Made by a program: the position numbers and the translations under genes. Shown here in pieces: positions 15,626 through 23,313 of a DNA stretch of 35,511 nucleotides. Every line of letters begins with the position of its first letter. The stretch's first letter is position 1. The DNA is from an uncultured Pseudomonadales bacterium (GTDB taxonomy: Bacteria; Pseudomonadota; Gammaproteobacteria; Pseudomonadales; Azotimanducaceae), in assembly GCA_937921865.1 (NCBI GenBank), contig CAKZWF010000026.1, positions 1 to 35,511 of the forward strand. The letters run 5' to 3'. Under the pieces are notes generated by a model, which was not told the DNA's origin, ran no database searches, and saw only the letters and a program-made list of their open reading frames with translations.

Positions 15626-15690
15626 TTTATCGCGATTTATCAAGTACTTAGCGATCATTTATCAAATATTTTTCAACTATTTATCGATCA
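15626..15690. repeat. Six-unit 11-bp phased A/T repeat array upstream of the reductase gene
   Basis: Six imperfect units begin at 15626, 15636, 15647, 15658, 15669 and 15680, spaced 10, 11, 11, 11 and 11 bp. Plus-strand units are TTTATCGCGA, TTTATCAAGTA, CTTAGCGATCA, TTTATCAAATA, TTTTTCAACTA and TTTATCGATCA. On the minus strand, which reads toward the reductase gene, each unit ends in GATAAA or a close variant, so short A-runs recur every helical turn. The array fills the gap between the MFS stop codon and the ribosome site of the reductase gene. Curved DNA or a multi-site operator are both possible. Confidence 0.7.
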
Positions 15691-16998
15691 TGCCGGACCC
15701 TGCCGGATCGGCTGACCTTCAATTTCTGCGAGCCGCACCCGGTGCCCGTCCGGGTTGAACCAGAACAACAGGGCTGCGGCACTGACCATAAAACCTGCCA
15801 TCAGATAGAGCATGCCAGCAGAGCCAAACTGCGCTCCCCAAAGTGCAAATACCCCGGCACCGAGAGATCGACTCAAATTCGCCAGCGACATATAGATGGC
15901 AAATTGCGTCGCAGCAACGCGCGTCCAGCAGATCCCCATAAACAGCGCAATCATCGAAACAAAAAATCCCTGGGCGAAGATCTGCGAGCCGGCCAGCAGG
16001 GTCAGAATAAGTCCATCGCCCGCCCCACCGACAACAACGAACGCAAAGGCCAGCGCAAACCCGGCCGATCCTAGCAGCGCCACTCCCAGCAGGCGGTGCG
16101 CACCAAAGCGATCGATCAGCGGTCCGAAGAAAATTCCGATGACAGCGGCCACCCCGCCAGTAAGCCCGAACCAATAGCCATACTCTTCCGCGCTGTAGCC
16201 AAGATCCTGCACCGCCATCAGCGGCAGCAGGCTCACATAAATACCGGCCGACATCCTGCTGAGCAGCTCCACCCCGATCAGCAGCAGGCTCATCGGCAGC
16301 ACCAGCACCCGAAGCAGGTTGCCGAAAATCGCCCGGAAAGATGCATCCACCAGCTGATCTGCATCCGCCACATCGCCCTGAGTCCATGGCAACAGGCGCT
16401 CTCCGAGTCGCTCCCGGACTGCGGTGGAAAACAGGAATATGGCGCTGACAATCAGCGCGGACACCAGACCCGTTGTCGCCAGTCCGTAGCGGGTCAACAG
16501 CAGCCCACCAAGGGCGCCAAAACCCGAGTAACCAACAACCTGGCCGAAAGCCATCAGCGCGTTGGCTCTGCCTCGTTCTGTGGTCGGCAGGATGTCGATG
16601 GCCATACCGTCGACGGCGACGTCCTGCAGGGCTGCAAAGCTGTTGATGAATACCCCGACGACAATCAGCGTCCACAAATCATCAACCGGGTTTTCCACCA
16701 GCAGCAATCCGAGCAACGACAGGCTGAGACACGCCTGAGCAGCCATGATCCAGGGTCGGCGCCGACCCATCGATGGGAACGCAAACCGATCCATGAACGG
16801 ACCCGAGATCAACTTGAACGCCCAGGGCAACCCGGTGATGGCAACCACACTACCGACCTGGGCAGCACTTGCTCCCTGAGCTGCCATCCACGCGGGCAGT
16901 GCAATGGTGAACAGCCCTATCGGAATTCCCTGAGCGACATAGAGGATGGAAAAGGTGGTCAGTCGCAGCGCGGTTGATTGAGATAGAAACAGGTGCAT
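15688..16998 (-). CDS. MFS transporter, AmpG/acetyl-CoA-transporter (PAT) type
   Basis: 436 residues, about twelve membrane helices. The N-terminal LYVAQGIPIGLF, GPFMDRFAFPSMGRRRPWIM and FAALQDVAVDGMAIDIL match the motifs of the AmpG/acetyl-CoA transporter (PAT) branch of the major facilitator superfamily. AmpG imports anhydromuropeptides, but many relatives in catabolic clusters carry unknown substrates, and I see no murein-recycling genes here. Placement ahead of the CurA-like reductase and the dehydrogenase suggests uptake of the growth substrate. ATG start with AGAAG upstream. Its stop lies inside the repeat array. It is divergent from the small secreted-protein gene at 17104. An upstream TTGGAC with TAGAAA about 18 bp later could be its promoter. 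Confidence 0.85.
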   Translation of the reverse strand: MHLFLSQSTALRLTTFSILYVAQGIPIGLFTIALPAWMAAQGASAAQVGSVVAITGLPWAFKLISGPFMDRFAFPSMGRRRPWIMAAQACLSLSLLGLLLVENPVDDLWTLIVVGVFINSFAALQDVAVDGMAIDILPTTERGRANALMAFGQVVGYSGFGALGGLLLTRYGLATTGLVSALIVSAIFLFSTAVRERLGERLLPWTQGDVADADQLVDASFRAIFGNLLRVLVLPMSLLLIGVELLSRMSAGIYVSLLPLMAVQDLGYSAEEYGYWFGLTGGVAAVIGIFFGPLIDRFGAHRLLGVALLGSAGFALAFAFVVVGGAGDGLILTLLAGSQIFAQGFFVSMIALFMGICWTRVAATQFAIYMSLANLSRSLGAGVFALWGAQFGSAGMLYLMAGFMVSAAALLFWFNPDGHRVRLAEIEGQPIRQGPA

Positions 16999-17103
16999 AG
17001 CGGCTTCTTTTCTAAGATCCTAACAGTGACGTGTCCAACTCAACAGACTGCGATGTTAGACTGAAGCTCGCAAGCCGCTTCGTCAGCAGACCGGAAATTG
17101 ATC

Positions 17104-17433
17104 TTGAAAAAGTCAGCCATCCTAATCGCCGTCCTGTCTTCATACTGGTGCAGCCCCGCCTTCGGCTGCAATGTCGATGACGTTCTGCTCGAACTGCAGA
17201 ATAAAGTCACCGGTACTCTGTCCACCCAGCAGATCGCAGATGCCCGCAGTATCCTCGAGGTGTATTGTCAGGCTGAAGTGACCGAAGCTGTAACAGTGGC
17301 AGTTGCCAGTACGGAGGAGACCGTCAGAGCAGAGCTGGCAGAAGACGAAGAGCCACCGCCAACGCTGTTTGGTATCGAGTTCCGCTCAGCCGATGAAGAT
17401 GCCCCCGGACACGATCGCCTGAAAAAGCGCTGA
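17104..17433 (+). CDS. Small secreted protein of unknown function
   Basis: About 109 residues. I chose the TTG at 17104, since GGAA lies eight bases before it and it gives MKK followed by a hydrophobic stretch ending SPAFG, a typical signal peptide with cleavage before CNVDD. Another TTG two codons earlier is possible. The mature part is short and acidic, with a helical TELQ-like segment (LLELQNKVTGTLSTQQIADARSI) broken by a lone cysteine, and an acidic AELAEDEEPPP stretch near the end. I recognise no domain. It is divergent from the AmpG-like transporter gene and convergent with the TAXI-type protein gene, whose end lies 13 bp away. Confidence 0.6.
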   Translation: MKKSAILIAVLSSYWCSPAFGCNVDDVLLELQNKVTGTLSTQQIADARSILEVYCQAEVTEAVTVAVASTEETVRAELAEDEEPPPTLFGIEFRSADEDAPGHDRLKKR

Positions 17434-17446
17434 GCCAACACCACCG

Positions 17447-18706
17447 TCAGGGACTGCGGTCGCTATCAGACCTCACACGCCTTTGCGCTGTGACAGTAGA
17501 GGCCAGTTCCTGTTTGCTGCGCGACAGCAGCTCAATAAATATCCGGAAACTTTCATCTGCTGCCAGCTTGTCGTTAATCAATGACTGAAAAGCTTCTTCT
17601 TCCAGCTGGTTGAGCGCTTCAATCAGCTCACCTTCGTTTTCACCGTTACCTTGCTTACGCAACGCCAACGTCCGCATGTAAAACCCATCAATCCGGTCGC
17701 GTTTCAAGTGCGCCCGCCAGCGATAGGCAGCAACCGACCCGGTCACAATGAGAATGGCAAGGTAAACCAGCAGATTGATCAGCTCGGCATACCTCTCCAG
17801 CTTGGTCGGCTCATCGCGCTGGAGATAGCGCCGGGCGCCGGAGTGCAGAGGAAAGTTCAACTCCAGCGGCAGAAAAGAATCGTTAACAGCAGAAAAAATA
17901 CTTGGTGCCACCGACATGAAGCGCGGTTTCTGTTCGATCAGGGTCTCGGTCAGATCATAAATTTTCTGCTCAGAGACCTCCTTACGCGTCAGCAGAAGGG
18001 TCATCACACCCAGGGTGCGCAGCGTTTCAGCGTTTCCGGGCACGTCGTAGGTTCGCGCCGGAATGATCGCTGAGCGCATGCGTGGCAGCAGGTATTCCAC
18101 CCCGCCGCTGCTGGTCGCCTCGCCAAGGTCCACAAGCGAATAGCCAGCCTGATACCAACGGACATTGGCCGGATTGATTGGTCCGAAGTAGATGATCAGA
18201 TCGGTGGTCTGCGGATCGAATTCGCTGACCAGTACAAGATCACTCTCAGCAAGCCCCTGCCGGCTTGCCATCAGCTCGACAACCGTCCTGCCAGCCTGAG
18301 AACCGTTGGCAATGTAAATATCCATACCGCGCAGCGAGTCGGTGAGTTCGAAACGGCCGAGCTGCTCGCTGACCAGCACATGCAGTACGCTTTCATACAC
18401 CGGCATAACTGCCCGCAGGCCTTTGTGAAAAGATCGGCTGTTATTGACCAGCGCAAGGTCAGCACGGCCATCAATCAGCGCATCAATCCCTGATTCTCCC
18501 GGCAGCGCAGGAACCAGCTGCAGTTCGAGGTCGGTCTGTTGAGCGAAAATCTCCTGCAGGGGTGCCTGCTCAAGCTCCTGGAAAGTCTGGGCGTGGAATC
18601 TCAGAGCGTCCTGCTGCTGGCCGCAGCCAGGAAGCAACAGAACCATGACCGCGGTTACCCAGCCAGGCGACACAGTGCGGCGCCAAGCGGCCAAGACTTT
18701 CGACAT
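17447..18706 (-). CDS. TAXI-family solute-binding protein with lipobox and C-terminal membrane anchor
   Basis: About 419 residues from the ATG at 18706, with GGAGAC five bases upstream; the ATG at 18745 would put a hydrophilic leader before the signal sequence. AVMVLLLPGC makes Cys28 a probable lipid-modified cysteine. The middle (40-300) has the TAXI TRAP solute-receptor pattern: IDGRADLALVNN, then GSQAGRTVVELM and VMTLLLTRKEVSEQKIYDLTE. After that comes one membrane helix (about 309-328, LINLLVYLAILIVTGSVAAY) and a charged tail of about 90 residues, perhaps coiled. Classical TAXI proteins lack this anchor. No TRAP permease genes lie nearby, so a sensory role is possible. It starts 40 bp from the divergent serine hydrolase gene. 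Confidence 0.75.
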   Translation of the reverse strand: MSKVLAAWRRTVSPGWVTAVMVLLLPGCGQQQDALRFHAQTFQELEQAPLQEIFAQQTDLELQLVPALPGESGIDALIDGRADLALVNNSRSFHKGLRAVMPVYESVLHVLVSEQLGRFELTDSLRGMDIYIANGSQAGRTVVELMASRQGLAESDLVLVSEFDPQTTDLIIYFGPINPANVRWYQAGYSLVDLGEATSSGGVEYLLPRMRSAIIPARTYDVPGNAETLRTLGVMTLLLTRKEVSEQKIYDLTETLIEQKPRFMSVAPSIFSAVNDSFLPLELNFPLHSGARRYLQRDEPTKLERYAELINLLVYLAILIVTGSVAAYRWRAHLKRDRIDGFYMRTLALRKQGNGENEGELIEALNQLEEEAFQSLINDKLAADESFRIFIELLSRSKQELASTVTAQRRVRSDSDRSP

Positions 18707-18746
18707 GCACTGTCTCCTCGTACAATTCCACAAAACCGAGGCCATT

Positions 18747-19775
18747 ATGCTTAAACCCGAAGCAATTGCCGCAGATCTTCCCGCGCTGCCAGCTCAACCG
18801 GTCGACGTAACCTGGCCCACCGAAAGCTGGCCACGTGGGGGCGAACCATCACATCCGGAATTCTGCAATCACGCCGACGCGATATTCGATCTGCACGGAG
18901 ACCAGGGCATCACCTACGCTCTGCTGGTGGTGAAGTTCGGCAAGCTGGTCTATGAGCGCTATGCCGGCGGCGCCAATGCCTTCTACCTGCAGTATTCCTG
19001 GTCGATGGCCAAAAGCGTGACCCATGCTCTTACCGGCATCCTGGTCAAACAGGGCAAACTCGATCTCTATGCACCTGCGCCGGTACCAGAGTGGCGCAAC
19101 GACGCCCGCCGGGACATCACCGTCGACCACCTGCTGAGAATGTCCAGCGGACTGGCCTTCAATGAAGACTATGTCGATGGCCAGCGATCGGACGTGATAC
19201 CGATGCTGCAGTTTGAAGGCCGCCACGACACCGGCGCATTCGCCGCGGCAAAACCGCTTGAACACCCACCGGGCACGCACTGGTCATACTCCAGCGGCAC
19301 GACCAACATCATCTGCAGAATCCTCAAAGAGGCAGTCGGCGGCGGTGCTTCGGGGATGCTGCGATTCATGAACGACGAGCTTTTTGAGCCCTTAGGCATG
19401 CGCAGCGCAACACCAAAATTCGATACGTCCGGGACCTTCATCGGATCTTCTTACCTGCTGGCGAGTCCCCAGGATTTCGCTCGATTTGGCCTGTTGTATC
19501 TGCGTGGCGGCAACTGGGACGGACAGGAAATCCTCGCCCCTGAGTGGGTCGACTACGCGCGCTCACCCACCTACACCGACGCCGAGTATTGCTATGGCGC
19601 TCACTGGTGGATGCGCCCGGAGCGCAACACCTGGTTCATGGCCAGTGGCTACGACGGACAGCGCATTCTGTGTGTACCGGAAAAGGACCTGGTAATTGTC
19701 CGTGTCGGCCGAACGCCGGAGCAACACATCGAACCTGTCTGGGCCCATCTGAACAAACTGGCGGACAGTCTGTAG
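18747..19775 (+). CDS. Serine hydrolase, class C beta-lactamase / NylB-like
   Basis: 342 residues from the ATG at 18747, preceded by GAGG five bases away; the frame is open back to 18645 but that would run through the divergent gene's signal sequence. WSMAKS gives the Ser86-x-x-Lys89 catalytic pair, HWSYSSGTTN supplies Tyr181 in the Y-x-N/Y-S-x position, and the late SGYDGQ takes the place of the KTG triad. This YSSG/SMAK pattern is that of the 6-aminohexanoate-dimer hydrolase (NylB) and EstB-like branch, which cleave esters or amides rather than act as resistance enzymes. No signal peptide, so cytoplasmic. Substrate unknown. No obvious link to its neighbours. Confidence 0.86.
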   Translation: MLKPEAIAADLPALPAQPVDVTWPTESWPRGGEPSHPEFCNHADAIFDLHGDQGITYALLVVKFGKLVYERYAGGANAFYLQYSWSMAKSVTHALTGILVKQGKLDLYAPAPVPEWRNDARRDITVDHLLRMSSGLAFNEDYVDGQRSDVIPMLQFEGRHDTGAFAAAKPLEHPPGTHWSYSSGTTNIICRILKEAVGGGASGMLRFMNDELFEPLGMRSATPKFDTSGTFIGSSYLLASPQDFARFGLLYLRGGNWDGQEILAPEWVDYARSPTYTDAEYCYGAHWWMRPERNTWFMASGYDGQRILCVPEKDLVIVRVGRTPEQHIEPVWAHLNKLADSL

Positions 19776-19792
19776 TCGGGCTGGATCAGCCA

Positions 19793-19826
<34 letters not shown>

Positions 19827-19868
19827 AGGAGGCGAAACCGACTGCCTGCGAATCTGCGCGTAAAGTAC

Positions 19869-19874
19869 TATACT
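19869..19874 (+). promoter_or_regulatory. Candidate -10 box upstream of receiver gene
   Basis: TATACT is a near-consensus sigma70 -10 hexamer 112 bp before the chosen start of the receiver gene. The -35 position 17 bp upstream reads CTGCGA, a poor match, so any promoter here is weak or activator-dependent. The rest of the gap (19827-19985) shows nothing else I can name. Confidence 0.3.
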
Positions 19875-19985
19875 GCGCTGCGTCCAACCGCGGACTCACC
19901 CGGCGATGGACTCCCAACATCATGAATCCGGTTGCTGGCTAGACAGCGGCCATTGCACCCGCAAATCGAAACTGGAAGGCTGGTA

Positions 19986-20348
19986 GTGACTAAAGTTCTG
20001 ATCGTCGAAGACAACGAAATGAATCGGGATATGCTGTCCCGTCGACTGCAGCGTAAAGGCTATGACATCGAAATAGCCGTTGACGGCCAGGCAGGTGTCG
20101 ACGCTGCGATGGCCAGCCGACCGGACATCGTCCTGATGGATATGAGCCTTCCCATCATGGACGGCTGGGAAGCCACCCGTCAGCTGAAAGCCAATGCTGA
20201 TACCCAGAGCATTCCGGTGATTGCTCTAACTGCCCATGCCATGGCGGGCGATCGCCAGAAAGCGCTGGATGCCGGCTGTGACGACTACGACACCAAACCC
20301 GTAAATCTCAAGAGCCTGCTGGAAAAGATGGAAAATCTTCTCAGTTGA
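19986..20348 (+). CDS. Stand-alone CheY/DivK-like response regulator receiver
   Basis: 120 residues from the GTG at 19986, which is preceded by GGAAGG seven bases away and gives the standard N-terminus VTKVLIVEDNE. A TTG at 19932 would add 18 basic residues and is rejected. It is one receiver domain with nothing attached: acidic pocket Glu8/Asp9, phospho-acceptor Asp52 in VLMDMSLPIMDG, Thr82 and Lys104 in DTKP. All catalytic residues are present, so it should be phosphorylated. No histidine kinase or output protein is nearby, and the sequence style (MSLPIMDGWEATRQLK) is that of receivers working with hybrid kinases. It is followed within a few bases by a small exported-protein frame. Confidence 0.9.
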   Translation: MTKVLIVEDNEMNRDMLSRRLQRKGYDIEIAVDGQAGVDAAMASRPDIVLMDMSLPIMDGWEATRQLKANADTQSIPVIALTAHAMAGDRQKALDAGCDDYDTKPVNLKSLLEKMENLLS

Positions 20349-20399
20349 GCCATGACGGCAGCGGCCGCTGCGCTCCCAGACTCAACCCCCGGACAATAC

Positions 20400-20777
20400 A
20401 TGAAGCGACTTATCCGCTGCGTTACCGTGCTGTTGATGTTTTCTGCTCCGGCAGCGGTCCAAGCGGTATCCGGCTCCGTTGACGGCAACTCAGAGCGCTG
20501 TCCGAAAACAGTGGTATTGATGGGTTACTGGCCTCAGATCCTCATCACCACCAGCCGCGGTGGCAGCATCGGCTGGGAAGTCGAGGCTGTTGCAGGCGGA
20601 CACGGCAGTGGCTCTGATGCGGACCCGTCCAGTGACTGGCGCTCGGACGACCATGGCAAAGTCATGCTGCCGACCCGGGACAATGTCGATGCTCATCAGC
20701 TGCTGGTCGCGACCCTGGCAGCAGTGCTGGACGCGCCCCCCACAGACTGCCTGCCTTGCCCCAGTTCCAATGACTGA
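20400..20777 (+). CDS. Small exported protein of unknown function
   Basis: About 125 residues from the ATG at 20400, which begins a clear signal peptide (MKRLIRCVTVLLMFSAPAAVQA, cut before VSG) when read across two short blocks. An ATG at 20352, four bases after the receiver stop, is in frame and could be used by translational coupling, but it would place 16 extra residues before the signal sequence. The mature part is hydrophilic with GYWPQILITTSRGG in the middle, a glycine/aspartate-rich stretch and a final DCLPCP with two cysteines. No domain recognised. It ends nine bases before uup, so the receiver, this gene and uup may share a transcript. Confidence 0.55.
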   Translation: MKRLIRCVTVLLMFSAPAAVQAVSGSVDGNSERCPKTVVLMGYWPQILITTSRGGSIGWEVEAVAGGHGSGSDADPSSDWRSDDHGKVMLPTRDNVDAHQLLVATLAAVLDAPPTDCLPCPSSND

Positions 20778-20786
20778 GTCACCGTC

Positions 20787-22712
20787 ATGTCGCTGATCCG
20801 CATACAACAGGGCAGTCTCGCATTCGGTCATGTACCACTGCTGGATAACGTCGAGCTGAACGTCAGCAACAAAGAGCGGCTGTGTCTGATCGGTCGTAAT
20901 GGCACCGGCAAATCCACACTTCTGAATGTCCTGGCCGGCGAGCGACAGCTCGACAGTGGACAGGTCTGGCTCCGCGACGGCGTGCAGATTGCCAAACTGG
21001 CGCAGGAAGTGCCCGCCACTGCCACCGCCACACTGTTCGAAATTGTCGCCCAGGGACTTGGCGATAATAGCGACCTGCTGGCCCGCTACCATGCCGCAAG
21101 TCAGGCCTTCGCAGACGGCAGCGAAGTTGAGGAGAAGACCCTGGAAGCCTTCGGCCGACTGCAAAGCGAACTGGAAAGCGCCGGGGCCTGGGAAGGTTCA
21201 GAGCGCGTGGACGCGACCCTGAGCCGCCTGGATCTGCCACCCGATGCGCTGATGTCGCAGTGCAGCGGCGGTGTGCGCAGACGAGCCATGCTGGGCCAGG
21301 CTCTGGTCTGCCAGCCTGATCTGCTGTTGCTTGACGAACCCACCAACCATCTCGACATCGAGGCCATCGAAGCTCTCGAAGAAGCGCTGCTCAACTATCA
21401 GGGTGCAGTGGTGTTCATCAGCCACGACCGAAGTCTGATTGACCACCTGGCAACGAGAATCGTCGAACTCGATCGAGGACAACTGCGTTCTTTTCCTGGC
21501 AGTTATAAGGAATACCTGCAGCGCAAAGCAGCCATTATCGACGCTGAGGCCGACGCCGACCGCAAGTTCGATAAAAATCTGGCTGAAGAAGAAGTCTGGA
21601 TTCGACAGGGTATCAAAGCCAGACGCACCAGAAACGAAGGTCGCGTAAGACGTCTGGAGGCAATGCGCCAGGAGCGTAGCGAGCGGCGCAACCTGCAGGG
21701 CACTGCAAAAATGTCACTGGCCAGCGAAGAACGCTCTGGCAAGCTGGTGATAGAAGCCGATGCAGTGAACTTCGCCTACGACGGTAAAACCGTCATCAGA
21801 AACTTCTCATGCCTGATCTCCCGCGGAGATCGAATCGGCATCATCGGTCGCAACGGCTCTGGTAAAAGCACCCTGCTCAAGCTGCTGCTCAACAGCCTTC
21901 AACCCGACAGCGGCAGTATTCGTCAAGGCACTGCGCTGAGCATTGCCTACTTCGACCAGGAACGTGCCCAACTCGATGACGAACGCTCGGTGCGTGACAA
22001 TCTGGCGGACGGCTCCGACCAGATCGAAGTCGGCGGCAGGAGCCGCCATGTGATCAGCTACCTGGCCGACTTCCTGTTCCCGCCAGCAAGAAGCAATTCT
22101 CCGGTAAAAACTCTCTCCGGCGGTGAGCGCAATCGCCTGCTGCTGGCAAAGCTCTTCGCAAAATCCGCCAACCTGCTGGTGCTTGATGAACCCACCAACG
22201 ATCTCGACGTGGAAACCTTGGAGCTGCTCGAAGAACTGCTCAGCGACTATCAGGGTACGCTGCTGCTGGTCAGCCATGACCGCAGCTTCCTCGATCAGAC
22301 AGTAACCAGCACCCTATGGCTCGATGGCTCCGGCTCTGTCCAGGAACATATCGGTGGCTACAGCGACTGGCAGCGCTACCACACCAGCAAAGCCAACCAG
22401 CAGAAAAGCCATCAGAAGACAGTTTCCGCAGAAGCTGCAGCTAAACCAATCAGCAACCTCAAGGCACCAGCCGTCAGTGGTCGAAAGCTCAGCTACAAAG
22501 AGCAGCGGGAACTCGACGCTCTGCCGGAACTGATCGAGACTCTGGAAGCTCAACAGCAGGAGCTGCAGCGCAGCACGGCTGATCCTGAGTTCTACAAAGC
22601 TGATCAGGTGCAGATCACAAAAACCCTCGAGGAGCTCGCGCAGATCGATGCTCAGCTGCAATCTGCCTATGAACGCTGGGAGGTAATCGAGGCGTTACAG
22701 AACGGAAATTGA
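20787..22712 (+). CDS. uup: ABC-F family ATPase Uup
   Basis: 641 residues, the normal Uup length. Two ATPase domains follow in tandem: Walker A GRNGTGKS (36-43), signature CSGGVRRRA and Walker B LLLDEPTNHLD in the first; GRNGSGKS, LSGGERNR and LVLDEPTNDLD in the second. Between them is the ABC-F linker, rich in charged residues (EEEVWIRQGIKARRTRNEGR). The C-terminal KLSYKEQRELDALPELIETLE starts the Uup-specific coiled-coil DNA/RNA-binding domain. It has no membrane part; the family works on ribosomes or branched DNA, and uup mutants in E. coli show altered transposon precise excision. Its ATG lies nine bases after the small exported-protein gene. Confidence 0.96.
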   Translation: MSLIRIQQGSLAFGHVPLLDNVELNVSNKERLCLIGRNGTGKSTLLNVLAGERQLDSGQVWLRDGVQIAKLAQEVPATATATLFEIVAQGLGDNSDLLARYHAASQAFADGSEVEEKTLEAFGRLQSELESAGAWEGSERVDATLSRLDLPPDALMSQCSGGVRRRAMLGQALVCQPDLLLLDEPTNHLDIEAIEALEEALLNYQGAVVFISHDRSLIDHLATRIVELDRGQLRSFPGSYKEYLQRKAAIIDAEADADRKFDKNLAEEEVWIRQGIKARRTRNEGRVRRLEAMRQERSERRNLQGTAKMSLASEERSGKLVIEADAVNFAYDGKTVIRNFSCLISRGDRIGIIGRNGSGKSTLLKLLLNSLQPDSGSIRQGTALSIAYFDQERAQLDDERSVRDNLADGSDQIEVGGRSRHVISYLADFLFPPARSNSPVKTLSGGERNRLLLAKLFAKSANLLVLDEPTNDLDVETLELLEELLSDYQGTLLLVSHDRSFLDQTVTSTLWLDGSGSVQEHIGGYSDWQRYHTSKANQQKSHQKTVSAEAAAKPISNLKAPAVSGRKLSYKEQRELDALPELIETLEAQQQELQRSTADPEFYKADQVQITKTLEELAQIDAQLQSAYERWEVIEALQNGN

Positions 22713-22936
22713 CCCTCGATAAATCACTTGTCTTCGAGCCTGGGGTCTAATAACTTCCCTGAACGGATCATTGATAAGTGTTTCGAGATTCGGAATCCCG
22801 CAGTTGGGGAAGCCTGTCAGGACAGCATGGTGGCCCGTAACACAGCACTCGAACAACGAACTCTGATGAGTAGTTTTCCGGCGTTGTGAAAGAGTCGCGT
22901 AAAGAAGCGCGAACTATCTAAATTCGGAGAAAGTAC
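22713..22936 (+). promoter_or_regulatory. Leader region of the cold-shock gene
   Basis: This 224-bp gap precedes the cold-shock gene. It holds TTGTCT (22728-22733), a possible -35 box, and the AT-rich TCTAATAA (22746-22753), but the spacing is short. Small self-complementary stretches (GATTCGGAATC, CTGTCAGGACAG) could fold in an RNA. Cold-shock genes of proteobacteria often have long structured leaders; that this is one is inference. The ribosome site GGAGAAA stands at 22926-22932. Confidence 0.4.
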
Positions 22937-23140
22937 ATGGCCACAGGCACTGTAAAATGGTTCAACGCCACCAAAGGCTACGGTTTCATCCAACCTGAAT
23001 CCGGCGACAAAGACGTTTTTGTGCACATCAGCGCAGTTGAGCAGAGTGGTATGACCACGCTGAATGAAGGCCAGCGCGTCAGCTATGAGCTCATCACAGA
23101 GAAGGGCCGCACATCAGCCGGCAACCTGAAAGCGGAATAA
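22937..23140 (+). CDS. Cold-shock protein, CspA family
   Basis: 67 residues, the usual size for a single cold-shock domain. It carries RNP1 KGYGFI (13-18) and RNP2 VFVHIS (27-32), and the start [14 protein letters not shown] is nearly the family consensus. The protein binds single-stranded nucleic acid and melts secondary structure in mRNA. GGAGAAA sits four bases before the ATG. A strong terminator lies 69 bases after its stop. The CspA/B/C/D/E paralogue cannot be named, so no symbol is given. Confidence 0.96.
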   Translation: MATGTVKWFNATKGYGFIQPESGDKDVFVHISAVEQSGMTTLNEGQRVSYELITEKGRTSAGNLKAE

Positions 23141-23208
23141 GTCGCGCACCCGCGCGATCAACGTAAGACACGCCCGCAACCCGGGCGCGTCACCCATCAG
23201 ACAACACA

Positions 23209-23242
23209 GCGTGGTGCACGCCTGCGCCACGCCCCTTTTTTT
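23209..23242 (+). terminator. Rho-independent terminator of the cold-shock gene
   Basis: GCGTGGTGCA pairs with TGCGCCACGC over ten positions, one of them a G-U wobble, around a four-base loop CGCC, and is followed by CCC and seven Ts (23236-23242). It ends transcription of the cold-shock gene before the convergent molybdenum hydroxylase gene. A second, shorter hairpin (CGCCCG / CGGGCG, 23171-23187) stands just upstream. Confidence 0.85.
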
Positions 23243-23313
23243 ATTCACGTCACTGGACAGAACAACACGTACGCCAGCTTGTTTTGCGTGCACTAGCGTG
23301 CCAACAATTCTAC

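Noticed and set aside
15719..16675. 318-codon minus-strand frame overlapping the AmpG-like transporter gene
   Set aside because: Same strand, different frame from a protein with clear MFS motifs; full of Arg, Cys and Gly with no membrane helices.
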